In this document: piece after piece, positions 29,594 to 37,291 of the stretch | Position numbering within the stretch: the first letter of the stretch is position 1 | How the letters are laid out: each line of letters opens with the position of its first letter | Origin: Rahnella woolbedingensis | GTDB taxonomy: Bacteria > Pseudomonadota > Gammaproteobacteria > Enterobacterales > Enterobacteriaceae | Assembly: GCF_003602095.1 (NCBI RefSeq) | Contig: NZ_RAHH01000042.1 | Coordinates: 1-37,291 of the forward strand | Direction of reading: 5' to 3' | DNA: 37,291 bases | The notes under the pieces: model-generated | The model's input: only the letters and a program-made list of their open reading frames with translations | Database searches by the model: none | Told to the model about the DNA's origin: nothing | Program-made: the position numbers and the translations under genes

Positions 29594-30563
29594 TAATCAG
29601 GTTATTTCTCAGGCGATGAAATGGCTGGCACACCAGCCGGTCTGGCTTTGTACGGTGCTGACCACTTACGGGTCATCGCCGCGTGCGCCCGGCGCACTGA
29701 TGGTGGCAAACGCCGATGGCCATTTTTGCGGGTCGCTTTCCGGTGGCTGTGTTGAAGAAGATTTCCTGCAACGCATTGCGGCAGGTGAATATCAGCAGGC
29801 CAGCCAGATTGTACGCTACGGAGAAGGCGGGCTGACGCCAAATATTGCCCTGCCGTGCGGCGGTTCGCTGGATGTCCTGATCGAATATTTACCGGCAACG
29901 GCAGGCAATCTCGATTATCTGCAAAGAATGGGAATGGCGCTGGCGGGACATTACGCCCTGACCAAGTCACTTTCCCTGCCCGCAGCCTGTGATCATCTGG
30001 AACTGACGAATTATCATAATGCGACTCAGGTGATGCGCAACGACGATTGCATCACGCTGCATCTGGCCGCCCCGCCGCGCCTGCTGATTGCCGGATTATC
30101 GAGCGTCGCGCTTTACTGCGCTGATTTTGCCTGCGCGCTGGGATTTGAGGTGATTGTCTGTGAATGCCGCGAGGATGTGCTGGAAAACTTTCAGTCTTCA
30201 CTGAAAGCCGGTATTCGCCTGGAAAAACAATTCCCGGCTAAATATCTCGAGGAGCAAAGCTGTCATGCCAATACGGCGATTGTCGCGCTGACCCATGACC
30301 CGAGAATGGATGATCTGACCCTGATGGAAGCGGTGAATACTCCCGCGTTTTACATTGGCGCGATGGGTTCACAGAAAAACAGCGCACGCCGCCGGGAACG
30401 CCTGCAAACCATTGCCGATTTCTCCCAAGAGGATTTTGCCCGGCTGCACGCCCCGGTAGGGCTGCCGATTGGCAGCAAAACCCCGGCCGAAATCGCGCTG
30501 GCGGTCATGGCGGATATTGTGAAACATAAAAACGGCGTTAAACATCTCAACACAACTGCCTGA
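29580..30563 (+). CDS. XdhC/PaoD-family molybdenum cofactor maturation chaperone
   Basis: 327 residues. XdhC-type proteins bind Moco, promote its sulfuration and insert it into the large subunit. The N-terminal XdhC/CoxI domain (about 10-80) has GSSPRAPGALMVANADG and SGGCVEEDF. The C-terminal Rossmann domain (about 165-310) has LLIAGLSSVALYCADFACAL, YIGAMGSQKNSARRRERL and GLPIGSKTPAEIALAVMADI. The ATG at 29580 (MQHLDNQVISQ) is preferred; a frame 21 codons longer lies within the preceding gene. Overlap with the nucleotidyltransferase gene indicates co-translation. Serving the divergent molybdoenzyme is inferred. Confidence 0.9.
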   Translation: MQHLDNQVISQAMKWLAHQPVWLCTVLTTYGSSPRAPGALMVANADGHFCGSLSGGCVEEDFLQRIAAGEYQQASQIVRYGEGGLTPNIALPCGGSLDVLIEYLPATAGNLDYLQRMGMALAGHYALTKSLSLPAACDHLELTNYHNATQVMRNDDCITLHLAAPPRLLIAGLSSVALYCADFACALGFEVIVCECREDVLENFQSSLKAGIRLEKQFPAKYLEEQSCHANTAIVALTHDPRMDDLTLMEAVNTPAFYIGAMGSQKNSARRRERLQTIADFSQEDFARLHAPVGLPIGSKTPAEIALAVMADIVKHKNGVKHLNTTA

Positions 30564-30581
30564 GTGTTGGATACTGCGCAT

Positions 30582-30612
30582 AAAAAAAGCCTGAGGTTTG
30601 CGCCTCAGGCTT
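30582..30612. terminator. Terminator between the xdhC-like gene and ycfJ
   Basis: AAGCCTGAGG and CCTCAGGCTT form a perfect 10-bp stem with a TTTGCG loop. Seven T follow on the minus strand (ycfJ side); the plus side is TTATTG, so it is stronger for ycfJ. Confidence 0.9.
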
Positions 30613-30636
30613 ATTGTTGCTGCACTTATCACATCA

Positions 30637-31173
30637 TTACGAGCGGGTAAGTTGCAACTGACCGCTTTTATCCAGCGGGATTTGAGTGCCCGGATCGTGG
30701 TCCATACGAACTTTACCCTGCTGATCGCCTATTTTATAGGTCACATCATAACCGAGCGTTTTATCTGCTTTGTCATACACGGTTTTACAGCGCTGCTGCT
30801 GAGTCGTGTAGGTATCGTTATTCTGCATACTGCTTTGCACGCGGTTCCCCGCATAACCACCACCCAGCGCACCGGCTACCGTGGCGACATCACGCCCTTT
30901 ACCGCCACCAAACTGGTGACCCAGAACGCCACCGGCAACCGCACCCAGTACAGAACCCGTGATCTGATGCTCATCCTGCACAGGACGGCGGTGAGAGACG
31001 GTCACGTCACGACATTCCTGACGCGGAGTTTTTGTGGTCTCTTTGATTGGCGTCGCACTGACAACCTGCGCATATTGCGGGCCAGACGAAAAGACGTTCA
31101 TGCTCGCAACGCCAGCAATGCCCAATGCCGCAGCCACACCAATACCGACCCCAGCTAACATTGACTTGTTCAC
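30637..31173 (-). CDS. ycfJ: Glycine-zipper 2TM envelope protein YcfJ
   Basis: 178 residues (E. coli 179). An N-terminal hydrophobic segment (about 4-24) is followed by APIKET-type conserved sequence, a glycine-zipper hairpin (SVLGAVAGGVLGHQF...ALGGGYAGN), and the C-terminal YDVTYKIGDQQGKVRMDHDPG block. The function is unknown beyond a role in surface properties. The start is GTG at 31173 (VNKSMLAGVGIG), supported by GGAGGAAG a few bases upstream and by the E. coli start MNKSMLAG; a longer frame to 31242 is unsupported. Monocistronic, between ndh and the molybdoenzyme maturation genes. Confidence 0.93.
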   Translation of the reverse strand: MNKSMLAGVGIGVAAALGIAGVASMNVFSSGPQYAQVVSATPIKETTKTPRQECRDVTVSHRRPVQDEHQITGSVLGAVAGGVLGHQFGGGKGRDVATVAGALGGGYAGNRVQSSMQNNDTYTTQQQRCKTVYDKADKTLGYDVTYKIGDQQGKVRMDHDPGTQIPLDKSGQLQLTRS

Positions 31174-31460
31174 AGGACTTCCTCCGAAAATGTTACCACG
31201 CAATTCGCCCCGTAAGAGACGTGCCTCAGTGGATAACAACACATCTGAGGTTCGGCGTGCGTGAATCGCCGTCTGAAAACTTATTGGTTAAGTCTGCCCT
31301 TCATAGCCTAAGCAAACAATAAGACGAACTCTGTAAGTGAGGGAAATGGCCTGCCCGAGGGGGTGTTTAGGAGGATTCTTAGCTGACAAAGCAATATTGA
31401 CGTGATTTTCTGCTATTTGGGCGTCTATTGTGCAATTGGGGTATTCATTATACGAACAGT
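31174..31460. other. Intergenic region ycfJ-ndh
   Basis: With the adjoining ndh terminators this is a 363-bp gap. I see no gene; the short open frames have no recognisable product. It holds the ycfJ leader with its ribosome site, and an imperfect hairpin CCTCAG (31224-31229)/CTGAGG (31245-31250) in that leader. No confident promoter can be named. Confidence 0.5.
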
Positions 31461-31485
31461 AAAAAAGCCTGTATTAAACAGGCTA
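31461..31485 (-). terminator. Rho-independent terminator of ndh
   Basis: On the minus strand AGCCTGT-TTAAT-ACAGGCT is followed by TTTTT, about 52 bp past the ndh stop codon. Confidence 0.85.
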
Positions 31486-31505
31486 TTAGGTATGAAACGA
31501 TTCAG

Positions 31506-31527
31506 CTGGCGTGCAAAAAAACGCCAG
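31506..31527 (-). terminator. Hairpin immediately after ndh
   Basis: CTGGCGT and ACGCCAG (7 bp perfect) enclose a loop containing seven T on the minus strand, 9 bp after the ndh stop. The T-run lies in the loop, so this is a stabilising hairpin or weak terminator ahead of the stronger one at 31461-31485. Confidence 0.45.
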
Positions 31528-31536
31528 TGAACGAAA

Positions 31537-32841
31537 TCAGTGCAGTTTCAAACGCGGGCGGATCACACGGTTAATTCCGCCGACCAGCATCATCAGACCG
31601 GTTTTGATATAACCGTGCAGCGCAATCTGATGCATACGATACAGAGAGACGTAAACCAGTCGCGCCAGCCGCCCTTCGACCATCATAGACCCCCGCATCA
31701 GGTTACCCATCAGGCTGCCGACAGTACTGAAGCGTGAAAGGGAAACCAGGGAACCGTGATCTTTATACACGTAGGGTTTCAGGCTCTGCCCTTTGCGCTG
31801 CGCCATGATGTTGGCGAAACAGCGGGAGGCCATCTGGTGCGCGGACTGAGCGCGAGGTGGCACGAAGCCGCCTGACGGTTGAGGACAGGACGCGCAGTCA
31901 CCGATCGCATAGATATTCGGGTCACGCGTGGTCTGCAACGTCGGCTCCACCACCAACTGGTTAATGCGGTTGGTTTCCAGACCGGCGATTTCTTTCATGA
32001 AATCAGGCGCTTTAATCCCCGCAGCCCACACCATCAAATCGGCATCAATGAATTCGCCAGACTTGGTGTTCAGGCCATTTTTATCCGCACTGGTGACCAT
32101 GGTTTGCGTCAGAACGCGCACGCCCAGTTTGGTCAGTTCGTTGTGCGCCGCAGCAGAAATACGTGGCGGCAGCGCAGGCAGAATACGCTCGCCGGCTTCC
32201 ACCAAAGTGACGTTCAGCGCTTCGCTGTCGAGCCCTTCAAAACCGTAGCTGTGCAGCTGTTTTACCGCATTGTGCAGCTCGGCAGACAGCTCAACGCCGG
32301 TCGCACCGCCACCCACAATCGCGATATTCACTTTCTTCTGCTTGTCGGAACTGGCAGAGAATTTGAGGAACAGGTTCAGCATTTCGTTATGGAAACGGTG
32401 TGCCTGATGCGGGTTATCCAGGAAGATGCAGTGGTCTTTCACGCCCGGCGTGCCGAAGTCGTTAGAGGTACTGCCCAGTGCCATCACCAGCTGGTCGTAC
32501 GCAATATCACGTACCGGCACCAGCATCTCGCCGTTCTCGTCGCAAATTTCAGCCAGTTTGATGGTCTGATTTTCGCGATCGATATCGGTCAGTGAGCCAA
32601 TCTGAAAGGTAAAGCCGTGGTTACGGGCATGAGCCAGATAGCTCAGAGCATCCACACCGTCGTCCAGGCTGCCGGTCGCCACTTCGTGTAACAGGGGTTT
32701 CCATAAATGGCTGTGGTTACGGTCGACCAGAATGATCTCCGCTTTTTTCTTGCGGCCAAGTTTATGGCCCAGGCTTGTCGCCAGTTCCAGACCGCCGGCG
32801 CCACCGCCGATTATCACAATTTTCTTCATTGGTGATGTCAA
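31537..32841 (-). CDS. ndh: Type II NADH dehydrogenase
   Basis: Non-proton-pumping NADH:quinone oxidoreductase, a peripheral inner-membrane FAD enzyme. 434 residues, as in E. coli. The FAD-binding [10 protein letters not shown] is at 12-21, the NADH-binding [13 protein letters not shown] follows near 175, and YAIGDCASC is the second FAD motif. The C-terminal [32 protein letters not shown] is the membrane-anchoring region. The start is TTG at 32841 ([13 protein letters not shown]), with GAGGGGG 5 bases upstream; the alternative ATG at 32829 has no ribosome site and would shorten the protein relative to E. coli. PdhR-like and FNR-like sites lie upstream. Confidence 0.97.
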   Translation of the reverse strand: MTSPMKKIVIIGGGAGGLELATSLGHKLGRKKKAEIILVDRNHSHLWKPLLHEVATGSLDDGVDALSYLAHARNHGFTFQIGSLTDIDRENQTIKLAEICDENGEMLVPVRDIAYDQLVMALGSTSNDFGTPGVKDHCIFLDNPHQAHRFHNEMLNLFLKFSASSDKQKKVNIAIVGGGATGVELSAELHNAVKQLHSYGFEGLDSEALNVTLVEAGERILPALPPRISAAAHNELTKLGVRVLTQTMVTSADKNGLNTKSGEFIDADLMVWAAGIKAPDFMKEIAGLETNRINQLVVEPTLQTTRDPNIYAIGDCASCPQPSGGFVPPRAQSAHQMASRCFANIMAQRKGQSLKPYVYKDHGSLVSLSRFSTVGSLMGNLMRGSMMVEGRLARLVYVSLYRMHQIALHGYIKTGLMMLVGGINRVIRPRLKLH

Positions 32842-32887
32842 AATGACCCCCTCAAATGTGAACCAATTGTTATATAAGAGTAAAAAT

Positions 32888-32893
32888 ATTATC
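32888..32893 (-). promoter_or_regulatory. Candidate -10 of ndh
   Basis: GATAAT on the minus strand, 47 bp upstream of the TTG start. The FNR-like site would then be centred about 100 bp upstream of the transcription start; E. coli ndh has a site near -94.5. The -35 (TTAAGC at 18 bp) is weak. Confidence 0.4.
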
Positions 32894-32958
32894 CTTATAT
32901 TACATAGGGTTGCTTAAGTTAAATCGGTATCTGAGACGGAGGATATCATGCGTGGTGA

Positions 32959-32973
32959 TTTGGTCATACCAAA
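32959..32973. promoter_or_regulatory. PdhR-type operator upstream of ndh
   Basis: TTTGGTCATACCAAA is a palindrome (TTTGGT/ACCAAA) fitting the PdhR box ATTGGTNNNACCAAT and the wider FadR-subfamily core TGGTNNNACCA. PdhR is known to regulate ndh in E. coli, repressing it until pyruvate accumulates, so this is the expected gene. Confidence 0.68.
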
Positions 32974-32974
32974 A

Positions 32975-32988
32975 TTGATATAGGTCAA
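32975..32988. promoter_or_regulatory. FNR-type site upstream of ndh
   Basis: TTGATATAGGTCAA matches TTGAT-N4-ATCAA at nine of ten specified bases. FNR represses ndh anaerobically in E. coli. It directly abuts the PdhR-like palindrome, so the two regulators might contact or compete. Confidence 0.66.
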
Positions 32989-33109
32989 TTTAAATTCAAT
33001 TGGCTAATTTGACTTAGGGAAATGGCACGTATTTTGACAGCTTTAAATCAGCGGGTTAGACAGGAAATGGGCAAAAAAATGATTTCAGGCAGCAGAAAAA
33101 GACAAATAG

Positions 33110-33137
33110 AAAACCACTGCTTTCGGGCAGTGGTTTT
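33110..33137 (-). terminator. Terminator of the hinT-to-ycfP gene group
   Basis: AAAACCACTGC and GCAGTGGTTTT form a perfect 11-bp stem with a 6-nt loop; on the minus strand it ends TTTTCTATTT, 27 bp after the ycfP stop codon. Confidence 0.87.
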
Positions 33138-33164
33138 AAAGGATTTCAGAAATGAAATGTTAAA

Positions 33165-33707
33165 TCAGGCGATGTTTTTGAACGCTTTGATCCGCTGAAG
33201 ATGGGTCGAGATATCCTTGAACTTATGGCTCTGATGTTCATCCCATTCAACCGGATAGTAATGATGAAGCTTCTCGGCCGTTTTCTTGCTGTCGAGCACG
33301 CCGTCTTCGCGGGATAAAATCACCAGGCAACGGTCGCGGTTTTTCTCGCGAAAATCACTGATGCATTTCGTGGCGATGTCTTCGTACTCTTCGGGGCGGT
33401 CGATTTTTCCGGTCATAGTGTCCTGCGGTGATAAGTTCGGATTGAACATCACCTGACGGATACCACACAGAAAACCGATGCGTTCAGCCCAGAATCCACC
33501 CAGCCCAACACCGCAAATCAGCGAATTTTTGTCGGTGGTTTCATGCAGCACTTTATCGACTTCTTTGAGCAAGTGTTGCATGTCGTGGCGCGGGTGCAGC
33601 GTGCTGTAGCTTATGAAACGGACGTCGGGGTCAATAAACTGCAGCTGCAACACTTTCTCATGGTTACCGGGACTGGTTGAATCGAAGCCATGCAAATAGA
33701 TAATCAT
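33165..33707 (-). CDS. ycfP: UPF0227 alpha/beta-hydrolase-like protein YcfP
   Basis: 180 residues, the same as E. coli YcfP, with strong identity ([10 protein letters not shown] at the start, [16 protein letters not shown] at the end). It has the alpha/beta-hydrolase outline, but the nucleophile elbow reads GVGLGG instead of GXSXG; the E. coli protein shows the same. Whether it is an enzyme is unknown. GAGG lies 6 bases upstream of the ATG. It follows nagZ after 52 bp in the same operon-like run. Confidence 0.94.
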   Translation of the reverse strand: MIIYLHGFDSTSPGNHEKVLQLQFIDPDVRFISYSTLHPRHDMQHLLKEVDKVLHETTDKNSLICGVGLGGFWAERIGFLCGIRQVMFNPNLSPQDTMTGKIDRPEEYEDIATKCISDFREKNRDRCLVILSREDGVLDSKKTAEKLHHYYPVEWDEHQSHKFKDISTHLQRIKAFKNIA

Positions 33708-33759
33708 CGTTTACCTCATCCTGAATGTGCGTTGAAACCCTCACGCGGTCTGAAAAACG

Positions 33760-34800
33760 TTACCGGGCAGTTTCTTTATGTTCCTGCCAGCGGGCGTCGA
33801 GCGCGGTCAGTTCACGGTTTGCCTCTTTCCAGCGGCTCGAATTTTGCAGGTCCTGACGGGCCTGTTTTCCACTGTACAGTCCACGATGATACAACTGCAT
33901 AACGCGTTCAGCTTTGACCGGAGACAGGTTATCCAGCACGCTCACTGCGCCCTGACGGTTATTGCAGGCCAGGATCATATCGCAGCCCGCATCCAGAGAT
34001 GCCTGAGCACGCTCCGGATAGCTGCCCATAATCGCGGCACCTTCCATCGAAATATCATCGGAGAAAATCACGCCGTTGAAATTCAGTTCCTTGCGCAAAA
34101 TATCCTGCAACCAGTACGGCGATCCGCTGGCAGGACGCGGGTCAGCCTGCGTATAAATCACGTGTGCAGGCATCACGGCATCCAGCAATTTACGCTCATT
34201 CAGCTGGCGGAAGATTGCCATGTCGTGCTCGCGGATAACCTCCAGCGGCCGATCGTCACGTGGCGTTTCTTTGTGGGAATCCGCACTGACTGCGCCATGT
34301 CCGGGGAAATGCTTACCGGTGGTTTTCATGCCGGCTGCATGCATGCCGAGAATAAACTGCTCCGCCATATCCAGTGCTTTCTGCGGGTCGGCGTGGAATG
34401 AGCGCTCGCCAATCGCCGCACTGATATGACCGATATCCAGCACCGGCGCAAAGCTGATGTCGATATCCATAGCAATCATTTCTGACGCCATCAGCCAGCC
34501 GCCCTCCTGTGCCAGACGCGCCGCTTCGTGTGGCGTATTGATCGCCGCAAAAGATTGCGCAGCAGGCAGACGGGTAAAGCCTTCGCGAAAACGCTGCACG
34601 CGCCCGCCTTCCTGATCCACCGCCAGCACCAGACGGTCATGGGACGCGGCGCGGATCTGGCGGATCAGTTCATGTAACTGATCAACGTCATGATAATTTC
34701 GGGTAAATAAGATCAGTCCGCCCACCAGCGGGTGCTGCAAAATTTCACGTTCTTCGGCATCCAGCTCATAGCCAACGACATCCAGCATTACAGGTCCCAA
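33760..34800 (-). CDS. nagZ: Beta-N-acetylhexosaminidase NagZ
   Basis: Cytosolic family 3 glycoside hydrolase that removes GlcNAc from anhydromuropeptides in cell-wall recycling, thereby feeding the signals for AmpR-type beta-lactamase control. 346 residues (E. coli 341). [16 protein letters not shown] contains the catalytic Asp174/His176 dyad, and [12 protein letters not shown] the nucleophile Asp248. No ATG occurs at the family start: the reading frame opens TTG-TTG-GGA, and TTG at 34800 or 34803 fits MGPVMLDV with GGAG 8-11 bases upstream. An ATG at 34788 would remove conserved residues. Confidence 0.96.
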   Translation of the reverse strand: MGPVMLDVVGYELDAEEREILQHPLVGGLILFTRNYHDVDQLHELIRQIRAASHDRLVLAVDQEGGRVQRFREGFTRLPAAQSFAAINTPHEAARLAQEGGWLMASEMIAMDIDISFAPVLDIGHISAAIGERSFHADPQKALDMAEQFILGMHAAGMKTTGKHFPGHGAVSADSHKETPRDDRPLEVIREHDMAIFRQLNERKLLDAVMPAHVIYTQADPRPASGSPYWLQDILRKELNFNGVIFSDDISMEGAAIMGSYPERAQASLDAGCDMILACNNRQGAVSVLDNLSPVKAERVMQLYHRGLYSGKQARQDLQNSSRWKEANRELTALDARWQEHKETAR

Positions 34801-34833
34801 CAAAATGGACGCTCCTTTTCTTTTCAGATGATT

Positions 34834-35679
34834 TCAGGGACGCAACGGGTGCGCCCATTCACTGTACCGATTTTCGCCAGTCTGCTGCCAGCGCACTTCA
34901 AACCACATCAGCATCAGGTAATCGACCCAGGGGATCCAGCGGTTTACCTGCTGCTGCAAAAGCGTTATTTCCTGATAGCCGCCCGCATTGACGTACTCAT
35001 TCAGGAATGTATTTTGTTGCTGTGCATTCCAGCCATTACCGCGAACAATGGCGGCCAGCTCAAGGGCAATATCCGCATTCGCCGCATATTCCCAGTCAAT
35101 CAGCCGCAGGCCATCTGGCGTATTCAGCACATTGCCTGCGTGAATATCCATGTGCACCAGCGCCAGTTTCAGCGGCAAGGGCGGATTTTGCGACAGCATC
35201 TTGCGGTGCAAACGCAGCCAGCGCGGCGTCAGCCTGCGCCGGTCGATATGTTGCCAGTAACGCGCAAACTGCTGCTGTAAATCCAGCCGGTAGCCTGACG
35301 GCGCCAACTGATGCAGCCTGACCAGCATCTGGCTCAGCGCCTGCTGTGTGGCAGGCGTCGCGAAGTCCTGTTCAGTCAGCGGCGTGCCGTCTATCCAGTC
35401 AACAATCAGCCACGGCGGCGAATAAAGTCTGACACACGGCCCTGACTTTTGCCGCGCGACATGCCGCAAAATCGCAGATTCACGTTGCCGGTCAGCCCCT
35501 GCAATTCGCTTCTCATAAGACTGATGTCGCGCCAGCCAATTACCGGCGGGCGAGGTTATTTTCCAGCTTTCACCCGTCAGCCCTGCGACCGGTGATAAAC
35601 GAAAACCGGCGGTATTCACCGCCGGATAATGTTTTTCGAACAGTTGCTGTAGTTCGGATGGCACAAGTTCGGATTGCAC
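34834..35679 (-). CDS. thiK: Thiamine kinase ThiK
   Basis: Phosphorylates thiamine in salvage; choline/aminoglycoside kinase fold. The catalytic loop is VHMDIHAGNVL and the metal-binding motif LIDWEYA, followed by DIALELAA as in E. coli ThiK (274 residues). The start is uncertain: the frame is open back into lpoB (to a GTG at 35733). GTG at 35679, just past the lpoB stop, gives 281 residues and fits the family length, but neither it nor GTG 35664 has a clear ribosome site. The first codons include a duplicated 15-bp unit. Third gene from the bottom of the hinT-ycfL-lpoB-thiK-nagZ-ycfP run. Confidence 0.9.
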   Translation of the reverse strand: MQSELVPSELQQLFEKHYPAVNTAGFRLSPVAGLTGESWKITSPAGNWLARHQSYEKRIAGADRQRESAILRHVARQKSGPCVRLYSPPWLIVDWIDGTPLTEQDFATPATQQALSQMLVRLHQLAPSGYRLDLQQQFARYWQHIDRRRLTPRWLRLHRKMLSQNPPLPLKLALVHMDIHAGNVLNTPDGLRLIDWEYAANADIALELAAIVRGNGWNAQQQNTFLNEYVNAGGYQEITLLQQQVNRWIPWVDYLMLMWFEVRWQQTGENRYSEWAHPLRP

Positions 35680-35681
35680 AA
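35652..35681. repeat. Tandem 15-bp repeat at the thiK start
   Basis: GTTCGGATGGCACAA (35652-35666) is followed directly by GTTCGGATTGCACAA (35667-35681), differing at one base, and a partial third unit GTTCAG. Each full unit is in frame and encodes a (V)(Q/P)SEL-type step, placing two GTG codons 15 bp apart as alternative starts. Confidence 0.85.
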
Positions 35682-35689
35682 GTTCAGCG

Positions 35690-36292
35690 TTAATTCTGAA
35701 CAGCACCGCGGCCTGACCAGACGATTTCGCCACTTGGTGCGGTAATCAGACGCATCGACATCGTCGGCGCTTTCACATCGCCGCTGACGGTGCTGTAAAG
35801 CACGTACTGCGCTTTCACGATATTTGCCAGACCGATGGCTTTGCTGACCGAAGCGAGGCTGTCATCCGGCGATAATCCCAGTGACTGTTTGGCTGAAGAC
35901 ACCTGTTCTGCCGGAACCACCTGGAAAGTCGTATTGTTCGCCAGCGTACTGCGCAGGGCATCCGTCGCTTTGGCCATTTGCAGAGAACCGTTGGTACTGT
36001 TTTTCACGCCATCGACCAGCAGAACGCTGCCTGACTGCACACCACCGGCTTTGAGCATTTTTGCCAGCATCGGCTCAACGGTTGCCGTCCAGTCAATATT
36101 TGCGAATTTTGGCGGCTGCGGAACCGGCTGAACCTGTGGCTGCTCAGGCACTGGCGGATTGACCGGCGGCAGTGGCTCTTGCGGTTGCTGAGGTTGTTCT
36201 GGCTGCTGAGGCTGCGTCTGTTGCTGGTTTGGCAAAGTACAACCGCCAAGGATCAATGCGGCCATTGCCACAATGAGAAAATACTTTTTCAT
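35690..36292 (-). CDS. lpoB: Outer-membrane lipoprotein LpoB, activator of PBP1b
   Basis: 200 residues. A signal peptide ends in the lipobox LGGC with lipidated Cys18; it is followed by a disordered Pro/Gln-rich linker (about 20-62) that spans the periplasm, and a globular domain that binds the UB2H domain of MrcB and stimulates peptidoglycan synthesis. The C-terminal MSMRLITAPSGEIVWSGRG is characteristic. The ATG at 36292 is preferred over TTG at 36295; GGAG lies 7 bases upstream. The linker is a little different in repeat content from E. coli but similar in kind. Confidence 0.95.
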   Translation of the reverse strand: MKKYFLIVAMAALILGGCTLPNQQQTQPQQPEQPQQPQEPLPPVNPPVPEQPQVQPVPQPPKFANIDWTATVEPMLAKMLKAGGVQSGSVLLVDGVKNSTNGSLQMAKATDALRSTLANNTTFQVVPAEQVSSAKQSLGLSPDDSLASVSKAIGLANIVKAQYVLYSTVSGDVKAPTMSMRLITAPSGEIVWSGRGAVQN

Positions 36293-36313
36293 CAACCTTC
36301 TCCGTACGGGAAT

Positions 36314-36682
36314 TTAGAGATAAAGGTACATGCGCACACTGTACGCATCGAGATTGCCATTGAGCGAACTGATGTCAATGCTGCTGTTGGCCGGCACGGT
36401 GACAGTCCGGGATTCGGCAACCGGTAATAAATCCAGTCCCTGCTTATCATACCAATAGAAACGGTAATGCAAGGTGACAGGATGTGGCTGGTTATTATCG
36501 AGTGTACTGGTGGCCTTTTTCTGTCCACCGGAATCAGACACTGATGGCGAACTCGGGATGATCCCTGCCGTCAGAACGGGGGATTCCATTACCACTCTTT
36601 GCTGATTGTTGAGCGCAATACCAGGCTTGCTGCTACAGCCTATCAACAAAATTACCGGCAATAATGCCATCAGGAAACGCAT
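36314..36682 (-). CDS. ycfL: Lipoprotein YcfL
   Basis: 122 residues (E. coli 125). The signal peptide has lipobox LIGC with Cys16. The conserved core VTLHYRFYWYDKQGLDLLP and the terminal VRMYLYL match E. coli YcfL. The fold resembles the Ig-like DUF1425 group; function unknown, but constant linkage to lpoB suggests an envelope role. AAGGGT precedes the ATG. It lies 8 bp after hinT and 21 bp before lpoB. Confidence 0.94.
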   Translation of the reverse strand: MRFLMALLPVILLIGCSSKPGIALNNQQRVVMESPVLTAGIIPSSPSVSDSGGQKKATSTLDNNQPHPVTLHYRFYWYDKQGLDLLPVAESRTVTVPANSSIDISSLNGNLDAYSVRMYLYL

Positions 36683-36690
36683 GTTTACCC

Positions 36691-37044
36691 TTACTGACGT
36701 GACAGCAATGGACCCAATGCACGGCCACCGACCAGATGCATATGGATATGATAAACCTCCTGCCCGCCGTCGCGGTTGCAGTTGACGATCAGACGGTAGC
36801 CGCTTTCGGCAATCCCTTCCTGTTCGGCAATTTTAGCGGCAACCGTCATCATTCGGCCCAGCGCAGCTTCGTGCGTGGCATCAACGTCATTCATTGTCGG
36901 GATCAGGATATTCGGGATGATCAGAATGTGGCTTGGCGCCTGAGGAGAAATATCGCGAAATGCAGTCACCAGTTCGTCCTGGTAAACCACGTCGGCGGGA
37001 ATTTCACGGCGAATAATTTTGCTGAAAATTGTCTCTTCGGCCAT
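36691..37044 (-). CDS. hinT: Purine nucleoside phosphoramidase HinT
   Basis: HIT-family hydrolase of AMP-lysine and other adenosine 5'-phosphoramidates. 117 residues (E. coli 119). The histidine triad is in [16 protein letters not shown], and [17 protein letters not shown] is a second family block. The ATG at 37044 ([16 protein letters not shown]) matches relatives; a longer frame to 37062 does not. AAGGA lies about 9 bases upstream. First gene of the minus-strand run hinT-ycfL-lpoB-thiK-nagZ-ycfP. Confidence 0.97.
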   Translation of the reverse strand: MAEETIFSKIIRREIPADVVYQDELVTAFRDISPQAPSHILIIPNILIPTMNDVDATHEAALGRMMTVAAKIAEQEGIAESGYRLIVNCNRDGGQEVYHIHMHLVGGRALGPLLSRQ

Positions 37045-37081
37045 CTTAACTGTCCTTAACAAAGTAAAAAGCGTTGTACGC

Positions 37082-37111
37082 AGTATGAGTTAGAATTTCC
37101 ATTCCTTTCAA
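37082..37111 (-). promoter_or_regulatory. Candidate promoter of the hinT operon
   Basis: On the minus strand TTGAAA (37111-37106) and CATACT (37087-37082) are 18 bp apart, about 38 bp upstream of the hinT ATG. Confidence 0.45.
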
Positions 37112-37194
37112 CCTGATTACGCTTTTTGATGCTTAATTGACGCAGAAAGCGCCAGCGGCAGGCAGCGGTAACCATTGTGCCAAATCGCAGGCGT

Positions 37195-37214
37195 AAAAAA
37201 AGGAGGCCGAAGCC
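37195..37214 (-). terminator. Terminator remnant interrupted by the right IS end
   Basis: On the minus strand GGC-TTCG-GCC-TCC is followed by seven T. The missing 5' bases GGA of a full GGAGGC-TTCG-GCCTCC terminator have been displaced by the IS. It would have ended a minus-strand gene lying to the right of the window; by E. coli gene order that gene may be ptsG. Confidence 0.5.
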
Positions 37215-37291
37215 TAATGCCGATCGTTTAAGGATCAGTTGACCGATCCGGTGGCTCGTGTAAAAAGGGTTCATGCTCAACATGGACCCTT
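37215..37291. mobile_element. Terminus of an IS4-family insertion sequence (partial, body lies right of the window)
   Basis: Begins TAATGCCGATCGTTTAAGG on the plus strand and is the exact reverse complement of 1-77. Including three adjoining bases the two copies are identical over 80 bp. It carries the same hairpin with A/T-run near its outer limit. The transposase is not in the window. Family assignment is from recalled similarity to the IS4 terminal repeat. Confidence 0.62.

Noticed and set aside
32948-32983. Eleven-codon frame MRGDLVIPKLI behind GGAGG, upstream of ndh on the opposite strand
   Set aside because: Well-placed ribosome site, but its sequence coincides with the PdhR- and FNR-like sites and it leads to no downstream plus-strand gene.

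Overview
The window reads as a chromosomal segment of an enterobacterium of the Yersiniaceae type (Rahnella, Ewingella or Serratia are the nearest guesses; the genus is inferred from protein similarity I recall, not from a search). Almost every gene has a clear Escherichia coli K-12 counterpart, and most stand in the same relative order as the E. coli icd to hinT stretch: icd, rluE, nudJ, mnmA, hflD, purB, phoP, phoQ, roxA, pepT, cobB, lolE-lolD-lolC, mfd, ycfJ, ndh, ycfP, nagZ, thiK, lpoB, ycfL, hinT. Two-thirds of the window is therefore conserved housekeeping DNA.

Three accessory blocks interrupt that backbone. (1) Between purB and phoP sits the yegTUVW cluster (about 6.3-10.4 kb), an uncharacterised nucleoside-salvage-like set: a GntR regulator, a PfkB kinase, an ADP-ribosylglycohydrolase-fold protein and a NupG-like transporter. 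(2) Between roxA and pepT is one A+T-rich gene (14.2-14.8 kb) whose His-then-Cys motif order suggests a circularly permuted papain/NlpC-P60 fold. (3) Between mfd and ycfJ (24.2-30.6 kb), where E. coli has ldtC, bhsA and comR, lies a periplasmic molybdenum hydroxylase system: a triheme cytochrome c, a two-[2Fe-2S] subunit and a Tat-exported molybdopterin subunit, divergent from a MobA/MocA-like nucleotidyltransferase and an XdhC-type chaperone that probably mature its cofactor.

Several control sites are readable: a PurR operator inside the purB coding region at codons 62-67 (the place known in E. coli), a PhoP box plus a second sigma-70 promoter before phoP, adjoining PdhR-like and FNR-like sites before ndh, three helically phased AAGGTA repeats in front of yegT, and a set of Rho-independent terminators that divide the window into transcription units.

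The two ends of the window are perfect inverted repeats of 80 bp. The outer 77 bp on each side look like the same terminus of an IS4-family insertion sequence whose body lies outside. Both copies are inserted at the same point of a GGAGGC...GCC terminator hairpin (one after icd, one beyond hinT). The window is therefore probably a complete assembly contig broken at two IS copies, and the 37-kb segment may be invertible by recombination between them. I found no CRISPR array, tRNA, rRNA or prophage.
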